DNA from: Leptospirales bacterium
GTDB taxonomy: Bacteria > Spirochaetota > Leptospiria > Leptospirales > Leptospiraceae
Length of the DNA stretch: 64,000 bases
Assembly (NCBI GenBank): GCA_013297885.1
Contig: JAAFIR010000003.1
Location: 1-64,000, forward strand
Reading direction: 5' to 3'
Below are positions 8,001 to 16,266 of the stretch, one piece after another. The notes beneath the pieces are model-generated. The model saw nothing but the letters and a program-made list of their open reading frames with translations. It ran no database searches and had not been told where the DNA came from. A program made the translations under genes and the position numbers. How positions within the stretch are numbered: the stretch's first letter is position 1; every line of letters starts with the position of its first letter.

Positions 8001-9056
8001 TCATTCCAAATCGTTAATTTCAAAAATTTCTTCTTTATTAATTTTTATTTTTTTATCAAGTGTTATAATTTTAAAATGATCATCCTCCATTATTAAATGC
8101 CCCTTAATTCTAGACCCATTTTTTAAGACGATTTCATTTAAACTTCCATATTCTTTTTTTATAGAATCTAAATTTTCATAAATTTTAGTATCTTCTTTTT
8201 GATAAAACTCAGTTTCAAGACTTTGTACAATTTTTTTATCAAACTTTTTTAATTCAGATAAATCTAAAAACATTTCCTCAATTGATTTTTCTTCTAAAGG
8301 TAAAATATTTTCTAATTTAGGTATTTCATTTTGTTTTAAACTAATTTCATGATTAGAATCAATTTCGATACTTAAATTTTGAGAAAAAATTTTGATTTTT
8401 CCTTCTTTTAATTTAACTTTGCTGACCAATGGACTTGTAATAATATTTGCTTTAGTGTTTAGTAGCTTAAAAACAGTATTTCCAGATACTAAACTTAAAT
8501 TTTTTTCAATTTGTTTTTCAGAAAAAAATACTAAGTTAGAATTTAATCCTTCGAAAATAAAGTGGTAATTTTTTAAATCTAATTTAGTTATTTTTAAAGC
8601 AGAATTTTCTTTTAATATAAAATAAATCAAATTTTCGTTTTCTTGTTTTACTGAAAAAATTACTTTTTGTGAAATAGAAGTAATTAGCTCATCACCTTCT
8701 TTAAGTTCTGTATTTGTCTCTAAAATCTTTTTTTCATTATTTCTAATTATTTGAACATCTCCATTTGTAGAAAGGACTTGAAAAGTTTTTTTTCCAGTTA
8801 GTGAATAAAGATAAAATAAAAAAAGAACAATGAATGTTGAAAAAACAAAACTTAATTTAAATTGAAATATTTTTTTCTTAGGTTTTTCTAATATATATTT
8901 TTCTTCAGATTTCCGTATTAAGAATAAAATTTGTTCTTCTTTTGTGGAGCTAATGTTCATTTCATCTTCCTGTAGATTTTTCCACAAACTAGGCCAATTA
9001 CGAAAATCAGTCTTTAGTAACTTAGAAAGAATTGATTCGGGGTTATTCTTTTTCAT
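8001..9056 (-). CDS. FecR-like membrane protein, partner of the ECF sigma factor
   Basis: This 351-residue protein starts at the ATG at 9056, preceded by GAGGAT at good spacing; the frame is open to 9074. Residues about 1-60 are cytoplasmic and helical, and a membrane helix follows (LSFVFSTFIVLFLFYLYSL, about 70-90). The periplasmic part has FecR features (VLSTNGDVQIIRNNEKKILE, then LKEGDELITS). The C-terminal 40 residues repeat the LKNG module (LKNGSRIKGHLIMEDDHFKI). I infer an anti-sigma or signal-transducing role for the overlapping sigma factor gene. No TonB-dependent receptor is next to it, unlike classical FecIR loci. Confidence 0.72.
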   Translation of the reverse strand: MKKNNPESILSKLLKTDFRNWPSLWKNLQEDEMNISSTKEEQILFLIRKSEEKYILEKPKKKIFQFKLSFVFSTFIVLFLFYLYSLTGKKTFQVLSTNGDVQIIRNNEKKILETNTELKEGDELITSISQKVIFSVKQENENLIYFILKENSALKITKLDLKNYHFIFEGLNSNLVFFSEKQIEKNLSLVSGNTVFKLLNTKANIITSPLVSKVKLKEGKIKIFSQNLSIEIDSNHEISLKQNEIPKLENILPLEEKSIEEMFLDLSELKKFDKKIVQSLETEFYQKEDTKIYENLDSIKKEYGSLNEIVLKNGSRIKGHLIMEDDHFKIITLDKKIKINKEEIFEINDLE

Positions 9057-9579
9057 ATAAATCCTCGATATCATATCCAGAGTTTAAAATCTTTTTTCTT
9101 AACTCAGAAATTCCTAGTTCAAAATCTCTATATATAGTACGCTTTGAGGTTTGAATAATGTCAGAAATTTCTTCAATATCTAGATGTAATTGTAATTTTA
9201 ATTTTAACACATCTTTCACTCTATCTTTTACTTCTAAATTTTCAATATTATGAATAACAATTTTTTTAAATAAATATGGATCTATTTGATTATTAGTTTC
9301 AGCTTCATTTTTGATTTTTATTTCGATATAATTTTCAACTAAAGTTATAGATTTTTTATTTTTTCTATACAAATCTATAAATAAATTGTAAGCTATTTTA
9401 AAAATAAATGATTTAATATTTCTTCCATCAATTTTGTCTTTACTATTTAATAAAACTAATTTAGAAAATGTTTCATGTAAAATATCCTCCGTATCTTCTA
9501 GATTTTTTGTGAGAGTATAGATAAACTTTATCAAAGAATCTTTATACTGAAAATAGATTTTTTCCAAATCGATATGCAT
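9043..9579 (-). CDS. ECF-type RNA polymerase sigma factor
   Basis: This roughly 178-residue protein has both conserved regions of ECF sigma factors. Region 2 is at about 10-75 (FIYTLTKNLEDTEDILHETF, then NIKSFIFKIAYNLFIDLYR). Region 4 is at about 120-170 (LHLDIEEISDIIQTSKRTIY, a helix-turn-helix that reads the -35 site). The ATG at 9579 is chosen; a TTG at 9594 is possible, and no clear ribosome site separates them. Its 3' end overlaps the FecR-like gene by 14 bp, the usual arrangement of a sigma factor with its regulator. Confidence 0.82.
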   Translation of the reverse strand: MHIDLEKIYFQYKDSLIKFIYTLTKNLEDTEDILHETFSKLVLLNSKDKIDGRNIKSFIFKIAYNLFIDLYRKNKKSITLVENYIEIKIKNEAETNNQIDPYLFKKIVIHNIENLEVKDRVKDVLKLKLQLHLDIEEISDIIQTSKRTIYRDFELGISELRKKILNSGYDIEDLYEKE

Positions 9580-10171
9580 TAGAGATACATTCAAGTTTAT
9601 TTATAATATTTTATTGTCAAATTTTGTTTTTTAATTTTTACAAGAACAAATTATACAAATTTTTAAAAAAATATTTTACTTTATCTAAAACAGATTTTTT
9701 ACAAGAATACATTAATTTATTAGAGTATTTAGAAAAATTTACAAAAAAGATTTACTGTTTCCTACTTAATTGGATTAATTTCATTCTATTTGTTTAACTA
9801 TTTTTTTGTAAAAGGCAGAATCAATATTTTTATATCGCGTCTAATATTTCCTGCTAAAGAGATGAATAGAAATTTTGAAACCTACAGAAGAGCTATTAAA
9901 AGTATAGAAACTCCAATATCATAAAATATTGGAACTGTTGCTCGAAATGGTTGAACAATTTGTAATTGCCTTTCATCAAGTAGAGCTACATATTATTTAT
10001 TACATGCAACAAAGTATTAATTTTGGATTTCACTTCATTTAAATTAAAGGATTTTACTTGATGGTTTTTTCTTTTCATTATTGAAAAAATTTCTTAGCCA
10101 TAATAAAAAGGGTTTCTTTGGGTACTTTTCTTTTTTGAGAAATTATTTATTTTAAAATCAGTCTAAAAGAT
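9580..10171. other. 592-bp gap with possible gene remnants
   Basis: There is no intact gene. On the plus strand a frame ending at the TAA near 9923 reads VSYLIGLISFYLFNYFF then MNRNFETYRRAIKSIE. A different frame just upstream reads TDFLQEYINLLEYLEKFTKK, and a one-base shift would join them. On the minus strand about 33 codons near 10050-10145 read KYPKKPFLLWLRNFF but have no start. These could be fragments of decayed genes or chance in AT-rich DNA. An 8-bp inverted repeat (9912-9919 with 9926-9933) lies over the TAA. Confidence 0.3.
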
Positions 10172-10645
10172 ATGACAGCAATTTTTGAATGTAAATCTGA
10201 ATTTGATATAAATGTAGAACAACTTTTTTCTTTTCATGAAGAACCAATTGGTTTTGAAACTTTAGTTGGGCTTGATAAAAATGTAAGAGTAGTCCAAGCT
10301 CCAAAAAACATTTTTGTAGGTGCAAAAGCAATTATCGAAGTGCAAATTTTACCTTTTGTAAAAAAAACTTGGGTAGCGAAACATACTGGTTATGAAAAAA
10401 ATAAATTCTTTATAGATGAACAAGAATCAGGCCCGTTTAAAAGTTTTAAACATACTCATTCTTTTGAACAAATTGGAAATAAATCAATTTTAATTGATCA
10501 TATTGAATTTGAGTTTTATATAAATTTTATAAGCAAATATTTTGTAGTTGAAAAATTAAAAACTCAATTTAAAGAAAGACATACTGCTACATCAAAAACT
10601 TTAAATACAAATTCAAAATTGATTTTTGTTGGATTAATATCATAG
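10172..10645 (+). CDS. SRPBCC/START-like ligand-binding protein
   Basis: The layout of this 157-residue protein fits the SRPBCC fold: a first strand (FECKSEFDINVEQLFSFHE), an early helix, then antiparallel strands (VGAKAIIEVQILPFVKKTW, HTHSFEQIGNKSILIDHIE) and a long C-terminal helix (VVEKLKTQFKERHTATSK). SRPBCC proteins bind hydrophobic ligands or act as cyclases; nothing here fixes the ligand. The family call is by pattern and moderate. The patatin gene follows 18 bp downstream on the same strand, so the two may be co-expressed. Confidence 0.6.
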   Translation: MTAIFECKSEFDINVEQLFSFHEEPIGFETLVGLDKNVRVVQAPKNIFVGAKAIIEVQILPFVKKTWVAKHTGYEKNKFFIDEQESGPFKSFKHTHSFEQIGNKSILIDHIEFEFYINFISKYFVVEKLKTQFKERHTATSKTLNTNSKLIFVGLIS

Positions 10646-10663
10646 ATTAAAAAAATAATTTTT

Positions 10664-11485
10664 ATGAAATCAAAACTAAAACCATTTGGTTTATCTTTAA
10701 ATGCAGCATTTTTTGGATTTTTTACTCATGCTGGTTTTATGAAAGGTTTGGAAGAAGAAAAGCTAGTTCCAAAATTTTTAACAGGTTGTTCAGCTGGTGC
10801 AATTATAGGTTCACTTTTTGCAAAACAAATTCCAATGAGTGAAGTAATTGATTTTATTAAAAATTTAGAAAAAGAAAATTTTTGGGAAGGAACAAAATTC
10901 TCTCAAATTTTAAAACCAATCAAAGTGGGTTTCAAAAATTATTCAGGTGCTTTAACTGGAAATAATTTAAAAAAATTACTTAAACCTTATCTAGGTGAAA
11001 CAGATATTCAAGATTTAAAAATAAAATTTGGAATTTCAGTTTCAAATTTAACTAAAAGAAAAAGAGAACTTTTAGTTAAAGGTAAGCTTTTGGATGCTGT
11101 TGTTGCTTCATCTGCATTTCCATTGATGTTTGAAATCCAAAACATGAATGGAGACGAATTCACTGATGGTGGTTTAGTTGATCACGAACCAATTAAAGAA
11201 ATGATCTTGGATTCTAAAATCGAAAAAATTTTTTCGCATAACATTATTTCCAATAAAGAAGAATCAAAATATATTTTAGGAAAATCTATTTCAAATGGAC
11301 TTGGAGTAATTGAATCAGAAATAGATGAACTAAAAAAAGAGCTAGCTAAATTAAAAAATAAACAAATTATCAGAATTAATTCTTATACTCATGCAATTAA
11401 CGAAAATAATTTTAAAAAAGGAATTGAAAATATTTCGATTGGTTATGAGAGTTTTCAAAAAAATAAATTTTCATTTTATAAATAA
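10664..11485 (+). CDS. Patatin-like phospholipase
   Basis: This 273-residue lipase-like protein has the nucleophile elbow TGCSAGAIIGS at about 43 (GxSxG with Ser as nucleophile) and the DGG motif, FTDGGLVDHEP, at about 167, whose Asp completes the Ser-Asp dyad. The N-terminal oxyanion loop that is usually glycine-rich (GGGxRG) reads LNAAFFGFFTHAGF here, so activity may be altered. Family members deacylate phospholipids. The enzyme is probably cytoplasmic, since no signal peptide is visible. Confidence 0.85.
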   Translation: MKSKLKPFGLSLNAAFFGFFTHAGFMKGLEEEKLVPKFLTGCSAGAIIGSLFAKQIPMSEVIDFIKNLEKENFWEGTKFSQILKPIKVGFKNYSGALTGNNLKKLLKPYLGETDIQDLKIKFGISVSNLTKRKRELLVKGKLLDAVVASSAFPLMFEIQNMNGDEFTDGGLVDHEPIKEMILDSKIEKIFSHNIISNKEESKYILGKSISNGLGVIESEIDELKKELAKLKNKQIIRINSYTHAINENNFKKGIENISIGYESFQKNKFSFYK

Positions 11486-11762
11486 AAAAATTACACTTTT
11501 AAAAAATTTCTAAGATTATTTCTTATTAGAATATTTATTTACTAATTAATTATGTTTAATTTATATTTACGATTATCTTGGATTTATTTTTTTTTAATAA
11601 CTTTAAGTTTTAATTATTCCTGATTCTTTTCTAGATTTATTTAATATTTTTCTAAACTGCACAGCTTTTTTAAAAACAGATAAAATTTCTGAATTTTAAA
11701 AATCCAACTCTACATTTTTCACTACTCAATTCTAATTCTTGAGCGATAGCTCAATATTGTTC
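11486..11762. other. AT-rich spacer with half of a direct repeat
   Basis: No gene is supported. A 23-bp sequence at 11730-11752 (ending GAGCGATAGCTC) is repeated exactly at 11896-11918 inside element copy K. The similarity extends leftwards imperfectly to about 43 bp. The rest is low-complexity AT-rich DNA. Confidence 0.5.
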
Positions 11763-11940
11763 CTGCGTTAAGGATTGAAGCGTTTTGCGAAGCAAAGTAG
11801 CTGAAAGCCTGACCCTTTCTTTCACAATAAAATGAAAAATGAAGAGTTAAAAATTTTTATTCCGATTTAATCATTCTTCATTTTTCATTATAAATTTCTA
11901 ATTCTTGAGCGATAGCTCGAGGAAAGGGGAACGCCCAAAA
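11763..11940 (-). repeat. Structured dispersed element, copy K
   Basis: This is a complete copy on the minus strand. The end-joining helix is changed on both sides: GCGTT (rc of 11930-11934) with AACGC (rc of 11765-11769). The first hairpin closes with CCCTTTC/GAAAGGG and encloses a long AT-rich insert with its own inverted repeat (ATGAAAAATGAAGA and TCTTCATTTTTCAT). The joint is TCAGGCTTTCAGCTAC, the second hairpin TTTGCTTCGCAAA, and the exit CGCTTCAATCCTTAACGC. It is antisense to the genes on both sides. Confidence 0.8.
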
Positions 11941-11993
11941 AAAACTAAAAGAAAATCCTTTACTAGAATTTGTCCAATTCCTTAATTGAAATA

Positions 11994-12941
11994 ATGATTT
12001 TAAAGATAGAGAATTTAGTTAAAACTTATAAACCATTTTTCTTGTCCAAAAAACCTCCGATGCACGCCGTGAAAAATGTAAGCTTCGGAATTGGAGAAGG
12101 AGAAATTTATGCACTGCTTGGACCAAACGGTGCTGGCAAATCCACCATCATCAAAATGATCGCTGGACTTGTAAAACCCACTTCAGGAAAAATTAGTTTT
12201 AAAGGTGCTGAAGTTTCCAAAAACACTGCATATAAAAATTTGAGTGCAGTATTAGAAGGAACTAGAAATGTTTATTGGAGATTAAATCCTCTAGAGAATC
12301 TAAATTATTTTGCAAACCTTCGCGGAGTTTCTTCAAGTGAAATTTCTGGCAAGTCACTTGAACTTTTAAAAGAGCTAGATATTGATGCTAAGAAAAAAAA
12401 TCAATCCCAACATCTTTCTCGTGGGATGTTACAAAAGCTTGCACTAGCTGTTTCACTAATTACTAATCCAGATATTTTACTTTTGGATGAACCAACTCTT
12501 GGACTTGATGTGGCAAGTTCCAGAAAAATAAAAGACATCATTTTTCATTTAGCAAAAAAAGAAGGCAAGTCGATTTTGCTTACAACTCACCAAATGGATT
12601 TGGTAGAAGAGCTAGCAGATAGAGTTGGAATTATTCGTGGTGGAGAACTTGTGCGTGAAGGAAGTATCGCAAATTTAAAATCAATTTTTAAATCCAATAT
12701 TTATACTCTTAAATTAAAAGGTAAAATGTCATTACCCGATGTTTGGAAAAAAAATTACAAAGCTATTTTAAAATCTGATGCAAAAGAATTTACAGAAGTG
12801 GAACTAGATTTAAAAAATCGAGAAGGTTTTTTTAAATTGATGAGTGAATTAAACAAACAAAAAAAAGAAGTTTTATCTATATCAAGAGTGGGTGAAGATT
12901 TGGAAGAAGTATTTTTAAGGGTGTTAAAAGCAAATGATTAA
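11994..12941 (+). CDS. ABC transporter ATP-binding protein
   Basis: This 315-residue ATPase starts at the ATG at 11994 (the frame is open from a TTG at 11970). Walker A is GPNGAGKSTIIKMIAGL at about 43, the signature is LSRGMLQKLALAVSL in place of the strict LSGGQ, and Walker B is ILLLDEPTLGLD at about 160, with the switch histidine in LLTTHQMD. A C-terminal extension of about 90 residues follows, as in DrrA/NodI-type exporters. It energises the ABC-2 permease encoded next, whose start it overlaps by 8 bp. The exported substrate is not predictable. Confidence 0.9.
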   Translation: MILKIENLVKTYKPFFLSKKPPMHAVKNVSFGIGEGEIYALLGPNGAGKSTIIKMIAGLVKPTSGKISFKGAEVSKNTAYKNLSAVLEGTRNVYWRLNPLENLNYFANLRGVSSSEISGKSLELLKELDIDAKKKNQSQHLSRGMLQKLALAVSLITNPDILLLDEPTLGLDVASSRKIKDIIFHLAKKEGKSILLTTHQMDLVEELADRVGIIRGGELVREGSIANLKSIFKSNIYTLKLKGKMSLPDVWKKNYKAILKSDAKEFTEVELDLKNREGFFKLMSELNKQKKEVLSISRVGEDLEEVFLRVLKAND

Positions 12942-13755
12942 CTATATAACTTTAATTTATGATTTTTTATTAATTTTAAAAGCGGAATGGAAACGAGATT
13001 TAATTTATATGAAACGTTATCCATTAGAAATTATTTCTTTTATTGTGTTTATGTACATTATTTTACTAGCTGTGTTTTTTGGTTTTTCTCAACTCACAAT
13101 TGGAAATATGAATACTTTAAATAAAGAAAAAATGATTATTGGATATTGTTTGATGCAATTCGTGATGTCCACTCAAATGGGCTGGGCAGGACAAATCCAA
13201 AACGAAAGCCAAACTGGAACACTAGAACAACTTTCTGTGTCGAGTCATTCACTTGGAGAAGTTTTATTTGCTCGCGGTGTCTCTCAACTCCCTCGCCAAA
13301 TTATCAGTTTTATTTTGTTAATTTTTATGTACAAAGTTTCTTTAAATGAACTTCAAATTGGATTTCAAAATTTTTTCTCAGTGATTCTTGTACTTATGAT
13401 TTTGACCATTGGACTATTTGGTGTTTCTTATATTTTTGCTGGTTTAACATTATTATTCAAAAGAGTTGGATTCTTTTTTCAAATAATCAATTTTGCTTTT
13501 CTTGGATTATTTTGGCAAGATAGAAGTAAACTTGGCAACGGTATACTTGGAATTATTTATGATCATTTTCCATTAACGATGGGAATGAGTACCCTTCAAA
13601 AAGTTATGATCGTTCAATTTGGTGAACTTGGCCTTTTTGATTTTCAACTATTTACATTTTTTATTTCTTCAGTTTTATTTTTTTCAATTGGGTATTATTT
13701 TTTCTCTAAAATGGAAGAGAAAGCAAGAGAATATGGTTTGTTGTCACAGTATTAA
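12934..13755 (+). CDS. ABC-2 type transporter permease
   Basis: This 273-residue protein has about six membrane helices, starting at about 28 (LEIISFIVFMYIILLAVFF), with the pattern of ABC-2 permeases: an amphipathic N-terminus (LKAEWKRDLIYMKRYP), a central segment (QNESQTGTLEQLSVSSHSLG) and a C-terminal helix ending in a charged tail. It is overlapped by its ATPase gene, so the two form one exporter in the inner membrane. Element copy C begins 22 nt after its stop. Confidence 0.85.
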   Translation: MINYITLIYDFLLILKAEWKRDLIYMKRYPLEIISFIVFMYIILLAVFFGFSQLTIGNMNTLNKEKMIIGYCLMQFVMSTQMGWAGQIQNESQTGTLEQLSVSSHSLGEVLFARGVSQLPRQIISFILLIFMYKVSLNELQIGFQNFFSVILVLMILTIGLFGVSYIFAGLTLLFKRVGFFFQIINFAFLGLFWQDRSKLGNGILGIIYDHFPLTMGMSTLQKVMIVQFGELGLFDFQLFTFFISSVLFFSIGYYFFSKMEEKAREYGLLSQY

Positions 13756-13777
13756 TCAAATGTATTTTTTTCTAATT

Positions 13778-13963
13778 TTTGGGCGAGTTTTTTTGTTTGG
13801 CGGTTCGATACAAAATTTTTGTTTTCAAACAAAAATTTCATGGTTCGACACGCTTCCGCTGCTCACCACATCGCTCACCGACCGCCACAAAAAAAGCAGG
13901 CTTTCCTCTCTTGTCAAAATTTTGCATTCGCAAAATTTTGACACCGAGTCAATCCCTCTCGCT
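13778..13963 (+). repeat. Structured dispersed element, copy C
   Basis: This is a complete copy, sense to the upstream ABC permease gene. The end-joining helix is GCGAG 13783-13787 with CTCGC 13958-13962. The first hairpin closes with TGGCGGTTCG and CGACCGCCA inside T and A runs, and encloses a second inverted repeat (AAATTTTTGTTT / AAACAAAAATTT). The joint is GCAGGCTTTCC. The second hairpin is a perfect 14-bp stem, 13912-13925 with 13930-13943, over ATTC. Open frames crossing it are by-products of the hairpins. Confidence 0.83.
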
Positions 13964-14017
13964 GAAATCAATTGTATTTCAGAAATTATAACTTTTAGGA
14001 AAATTTTGAGTTAGTAT

Positions 14018-14644
14018 ATGACAATAAAAGTTCTATTTATTTTCCTAATTTTTCCAAATTTAATTTTCTCTCAACTTGGCAAAGATGATAGAAAAAAAAT
14101 GAGACAAACTATAAAATGGATTTCTGAATTTGATATTCGATATTCCAAAACTTGGACTCCACCAGATACTTCAAAGCCAGTTCGGTTTGATTGTTCTGGA
14201 ACTGTTCAATATATTTTTTCTAAAGCATTAAATTTTTCAATTCCTAGAGATTCATTTTCTCAATATGTTTTTTTTAAAGAAAAAGAATTTTATTCTGATC
14301 CACCAATGCAAGATTCAGACACAGTGAACACAGATGAGTTAAGAAAAAATCTTCGTTTTGGTGATGTACTTTTTTGGACTAATACGTATAATATTCCTCC
14401 AGGTAGAAACCCACCAATTTCTCATGTGATGATTTATGTTGGACGTGATAAAAAAGGTGTAATGAAAATGGCTGGTGCAAACACTTGGGGAAATGGATAT
14501 TTTACTTCTTCAGGTGGACCAGATGTGTATATTTTTGATCCAAACCAAATTCTTGGATGTGTGAGAGAAGTGGAAGGGGATCGAAAAAGTAGATGTATCA
14601 AACAAGGACAATTTGTGGGATTTGGGAGATTTATTAAAAACTGA
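14018..14644 (+). CDS. NlpC/P60-type cell-wall hydrolase, secreted
   Basis: This 208-residue protein has a signal peptide (VLFIFLIFPNLIFS) and an NlpC/P60 papain-like domain. The catalytic Cys sits in RFDCSGTVQYIF at about 57, and the His in ISHVMIYVGRDK at about 134, followed by an MAGANTWGNG strand. The GDVLFWTN block is also typical. Such enzymes cleave peptide bonds in peptidoglycan stems. It ends one base into the ATG of the next lipoprotein gene, so the two are probably co-translated. Confidence 0.82.
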   Translation: MTIKVLFIFLIFPNLIFSQLGKDDRKKMRQTIKWISEFDIRYSKTWTPPDTSKPVRFDCSGTVQYIFSKALNFSIPRDSFSQYVFFKEKEFYSDPPMQDSDTVNTDELRKNLRFGDVLFWTNTYNIPPGRNPPISHVMIYVGRDKKGVMKMAGANTWGNGYFTSSGGPDVYIFDPNQILGCVREVEGDRKSRCIKQGQFVGFGRFIKN

Positions 14645-15300
14645 TGAAACTAATTTTTATATTATTTATTTTATTTTGTTCTAGTCCAGAAAAAAAAGTT
14701 ATTCCGGAACTAGAAAATTTTACTCAAATTGAAGACGAAGTTATAGCAAAAAAATTTTTGCCGATTATTTTGGATTCAAAAGAATTTGGAAATCCTGTGG
14801 AAGTTTTGTATAGAGCTTCAAAAGATACTTCTGGAAAAATTTATATCACTTACCATTTTGTTTGGGAAAAAGAAGAAAATTTAACTTCCGGATTTTATCC
14901 ATTTTTAAGTAGAAATATTTATACAGGTGGTTTGTCTCTTCAAAAAATTATGTTTGGCAAAAAAGATATTGAACTAGTTTCTCTTGAAATTGAAAAAGAT
15001 AAAATTTTAGCTCTTGAATTTGAAACCGCTGAAAATTATGATCCAAAAAAATTTGGAGTAAAACACAAACATTTAATAATCAAAGATGGAATTAGTAAAC
15101 CAATTTGTTTTAAAATAAAATCATGGAATCATTTGTTTGAAGAAAAACCAATTTTTTCTTGTTCTGAAAAACAAAATTTAACTGAAGTAAATTATTTTAC
15201 AGAAAAACTTTGGGCTGAATATACAATGACCAAAGAAAAAGAAGGATTTTTTTCTAGAAACAGAGCTCATAAAATTTATGAAAGAGAATTTATTCGTTAG
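14644..15300 (+). CDS. Putative lipoprotein
   Basis: This 218-residue protein has a very short leader and a lipobox-like cysteine (FILFILFCSSPEKK, Cys about 12). The rest looks beta-rich with many Lys and Glu; I recognise no family. It sits between the NlpC/P60 gene and recO with 1-bp overlaps on both sides, so it belongs to the same transcription unit. Confidence 0.62.
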   Translation: MKLIFILFILFCSSPEKKVIPELENFTQIEDEVIAKKFLPIILDSKEFGNPVEVLYRASKDTSGKIYITYHFVWEKEENLTSGFYPFLSRNIYTGGLSLQKIMFGKKDIELVSLEIEKDKILALEFETAENYDPKKFGVKHKHLIIKDGISKPICFKIKSWNHLFEEKPIFSCSEKQNLTEVNYFTEKLWAEYTMTKEKEGFFSRNRAHKIYEREFIR

Positions 15301-16064
15301 TGTCTTTAAAAAAAACTTCAGGGTTTGTGGTTAAATCAATTACCGTTTCTGAAACAGATTGTATCATTCATTTGCTTGGTGATGATGGAATCAAATCCAA
15401 GTTTAAAATTAAAGGAATCAAAAAAAGTAAATCCAGACCAATTGTATCTTCAGAAATTGGATCTTTGATTTCTATTGATTATTATTCCCACGAAAAAAAT
15501 GAAATTTCAAATATCAAGGAAGTTACTATTTTAGATAGATTTGATAAATTAAAATCAAACTATACTGGTTTTTTAATTTTGACTTATATTTCAGAGCTAA
15601 TAGATTCTATCATTCCAGAAAATTATGAACAAAAACAAATTTATGAACTTTACCAAAAAGCAATTTTTACTTTAAATGAAGAAAAAGTATATTTTCAATT
15701 TTTACCTTTTTTTAAAATTCGATTATTACATTTGCTTGGACTTTTATCTCGTGATCAAAATTGTTCAGTTTGTGGAGAAGATTTAAAAGAAATTGGTTCA
15801 GCTTCTATCCATTATCAAAATATGGAATTTATTTGTAAAAATTGTGTTCAAGTTACTAAAGAACAAATTGGACTTATTTTTTTAATTGATTATTTATTTA
15901 AAAATAGATACATCAATATTGATTTTACAAAAACATCTAATTCGGATATTTTTGAACTGGATAGAATTTTAAATGAATATTTGAGAATTTATTTGAATAA
16001 AGATTTAAAATCATTTAAAATTTTATACCATTCAATTGGAGGACAAATTGAACTTCTCGATTAA
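15300..16064 (+). CDS. recO: DNA repair protein RecO
   Basis: This 254-residue RecO has an N-terminal OB fold (SGFVVKSITVSETDCIIHLL, about 5-80), a helical middle, and a zinc-finger-like segment, CSVCGEDLK at about 156 with FICKNCVQ at about 178. RecO loads RecA on SSB-coated single strands with RecR. The start is the GTG at 15300, which overlaps the previous stop. The 3' end overlaps the following small gene by 17 bp. Confidence 0.86.
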   Translation: MSLKKTSGFVVKSITVSETDCIIHLLGDDGIKSKFKIKGIKKSKSRPIVSSEIGSLISIDYYSHEKNEISNIKEVTILDRFDKLKSNYTGFLILTYISELIDSIIPENYEQKQIYELYQKAIFTLNEEKVYFQFLPFFKIRLLHLLGLLSRDQNCSVCGEDLKEIGSASIHYQNMEFICKNCVQVTKEQIGLIFLIDYLFKNRYINIDFTKTSNSDIFELDRILNEYLRIYLNKDLKSFKILYHSIGGQIELLD

Positions 16065-16266
16065 ATTATTTTTTTTAATTTTTATTTTTATGGTCACAAT
16101 TCTTTTTGTGGGAATATTTAAAAACAAACAAAACCCACCAGAATTAATACAAATCCAAAATGAAAATTTAAAAGGTTTTGATTTTCTCACTAGTTTGAAA
16201 AAGAAAGTATTTAACGACTTAGAAAAAGAATTGAACAAAAAAAATGAAAGAAACAGAAACCCTTAA
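16048..16266 (+). CDS. Small single-pass membrane protein between recO and argS
   Basis: This 72-residue protein has one membrane helix (LFFLIFIFMVTILFVGIF) and a lysine-rich cytoplasmic or periplasmic tail (LKKKVFNDLEKELNKK). The start is the TTG at 16048, with GGAGG at 16038-16042 at proper spacing; the frame is also open from a TTG at 16036. It overlaps recO by 17 bp and argS by 23 bp, so its translation is tied to both. The family is unknown. Confidence 0.62.
   Translation: MNFSIKLFFLIFIFMVTILFVGIFKNKQNPPELIQIQNENLKGFDFLTSLKKKVFNDLEKELNKKNERNRNP

Noticed and set aside
7897-8079. Plus-strand frame of 60 aa opposite the FecR-like gene
   Set aside because: Antisense to a well-supported gene, with no recognisable protein pattern.
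13619-14014. Two plus-strand open frames (13619-14014 and 13779-13991)
   Set aside because: Both run through element copy C; the peptides are translated hairpin DNA and overlap the ABC permease gene end in another frame.
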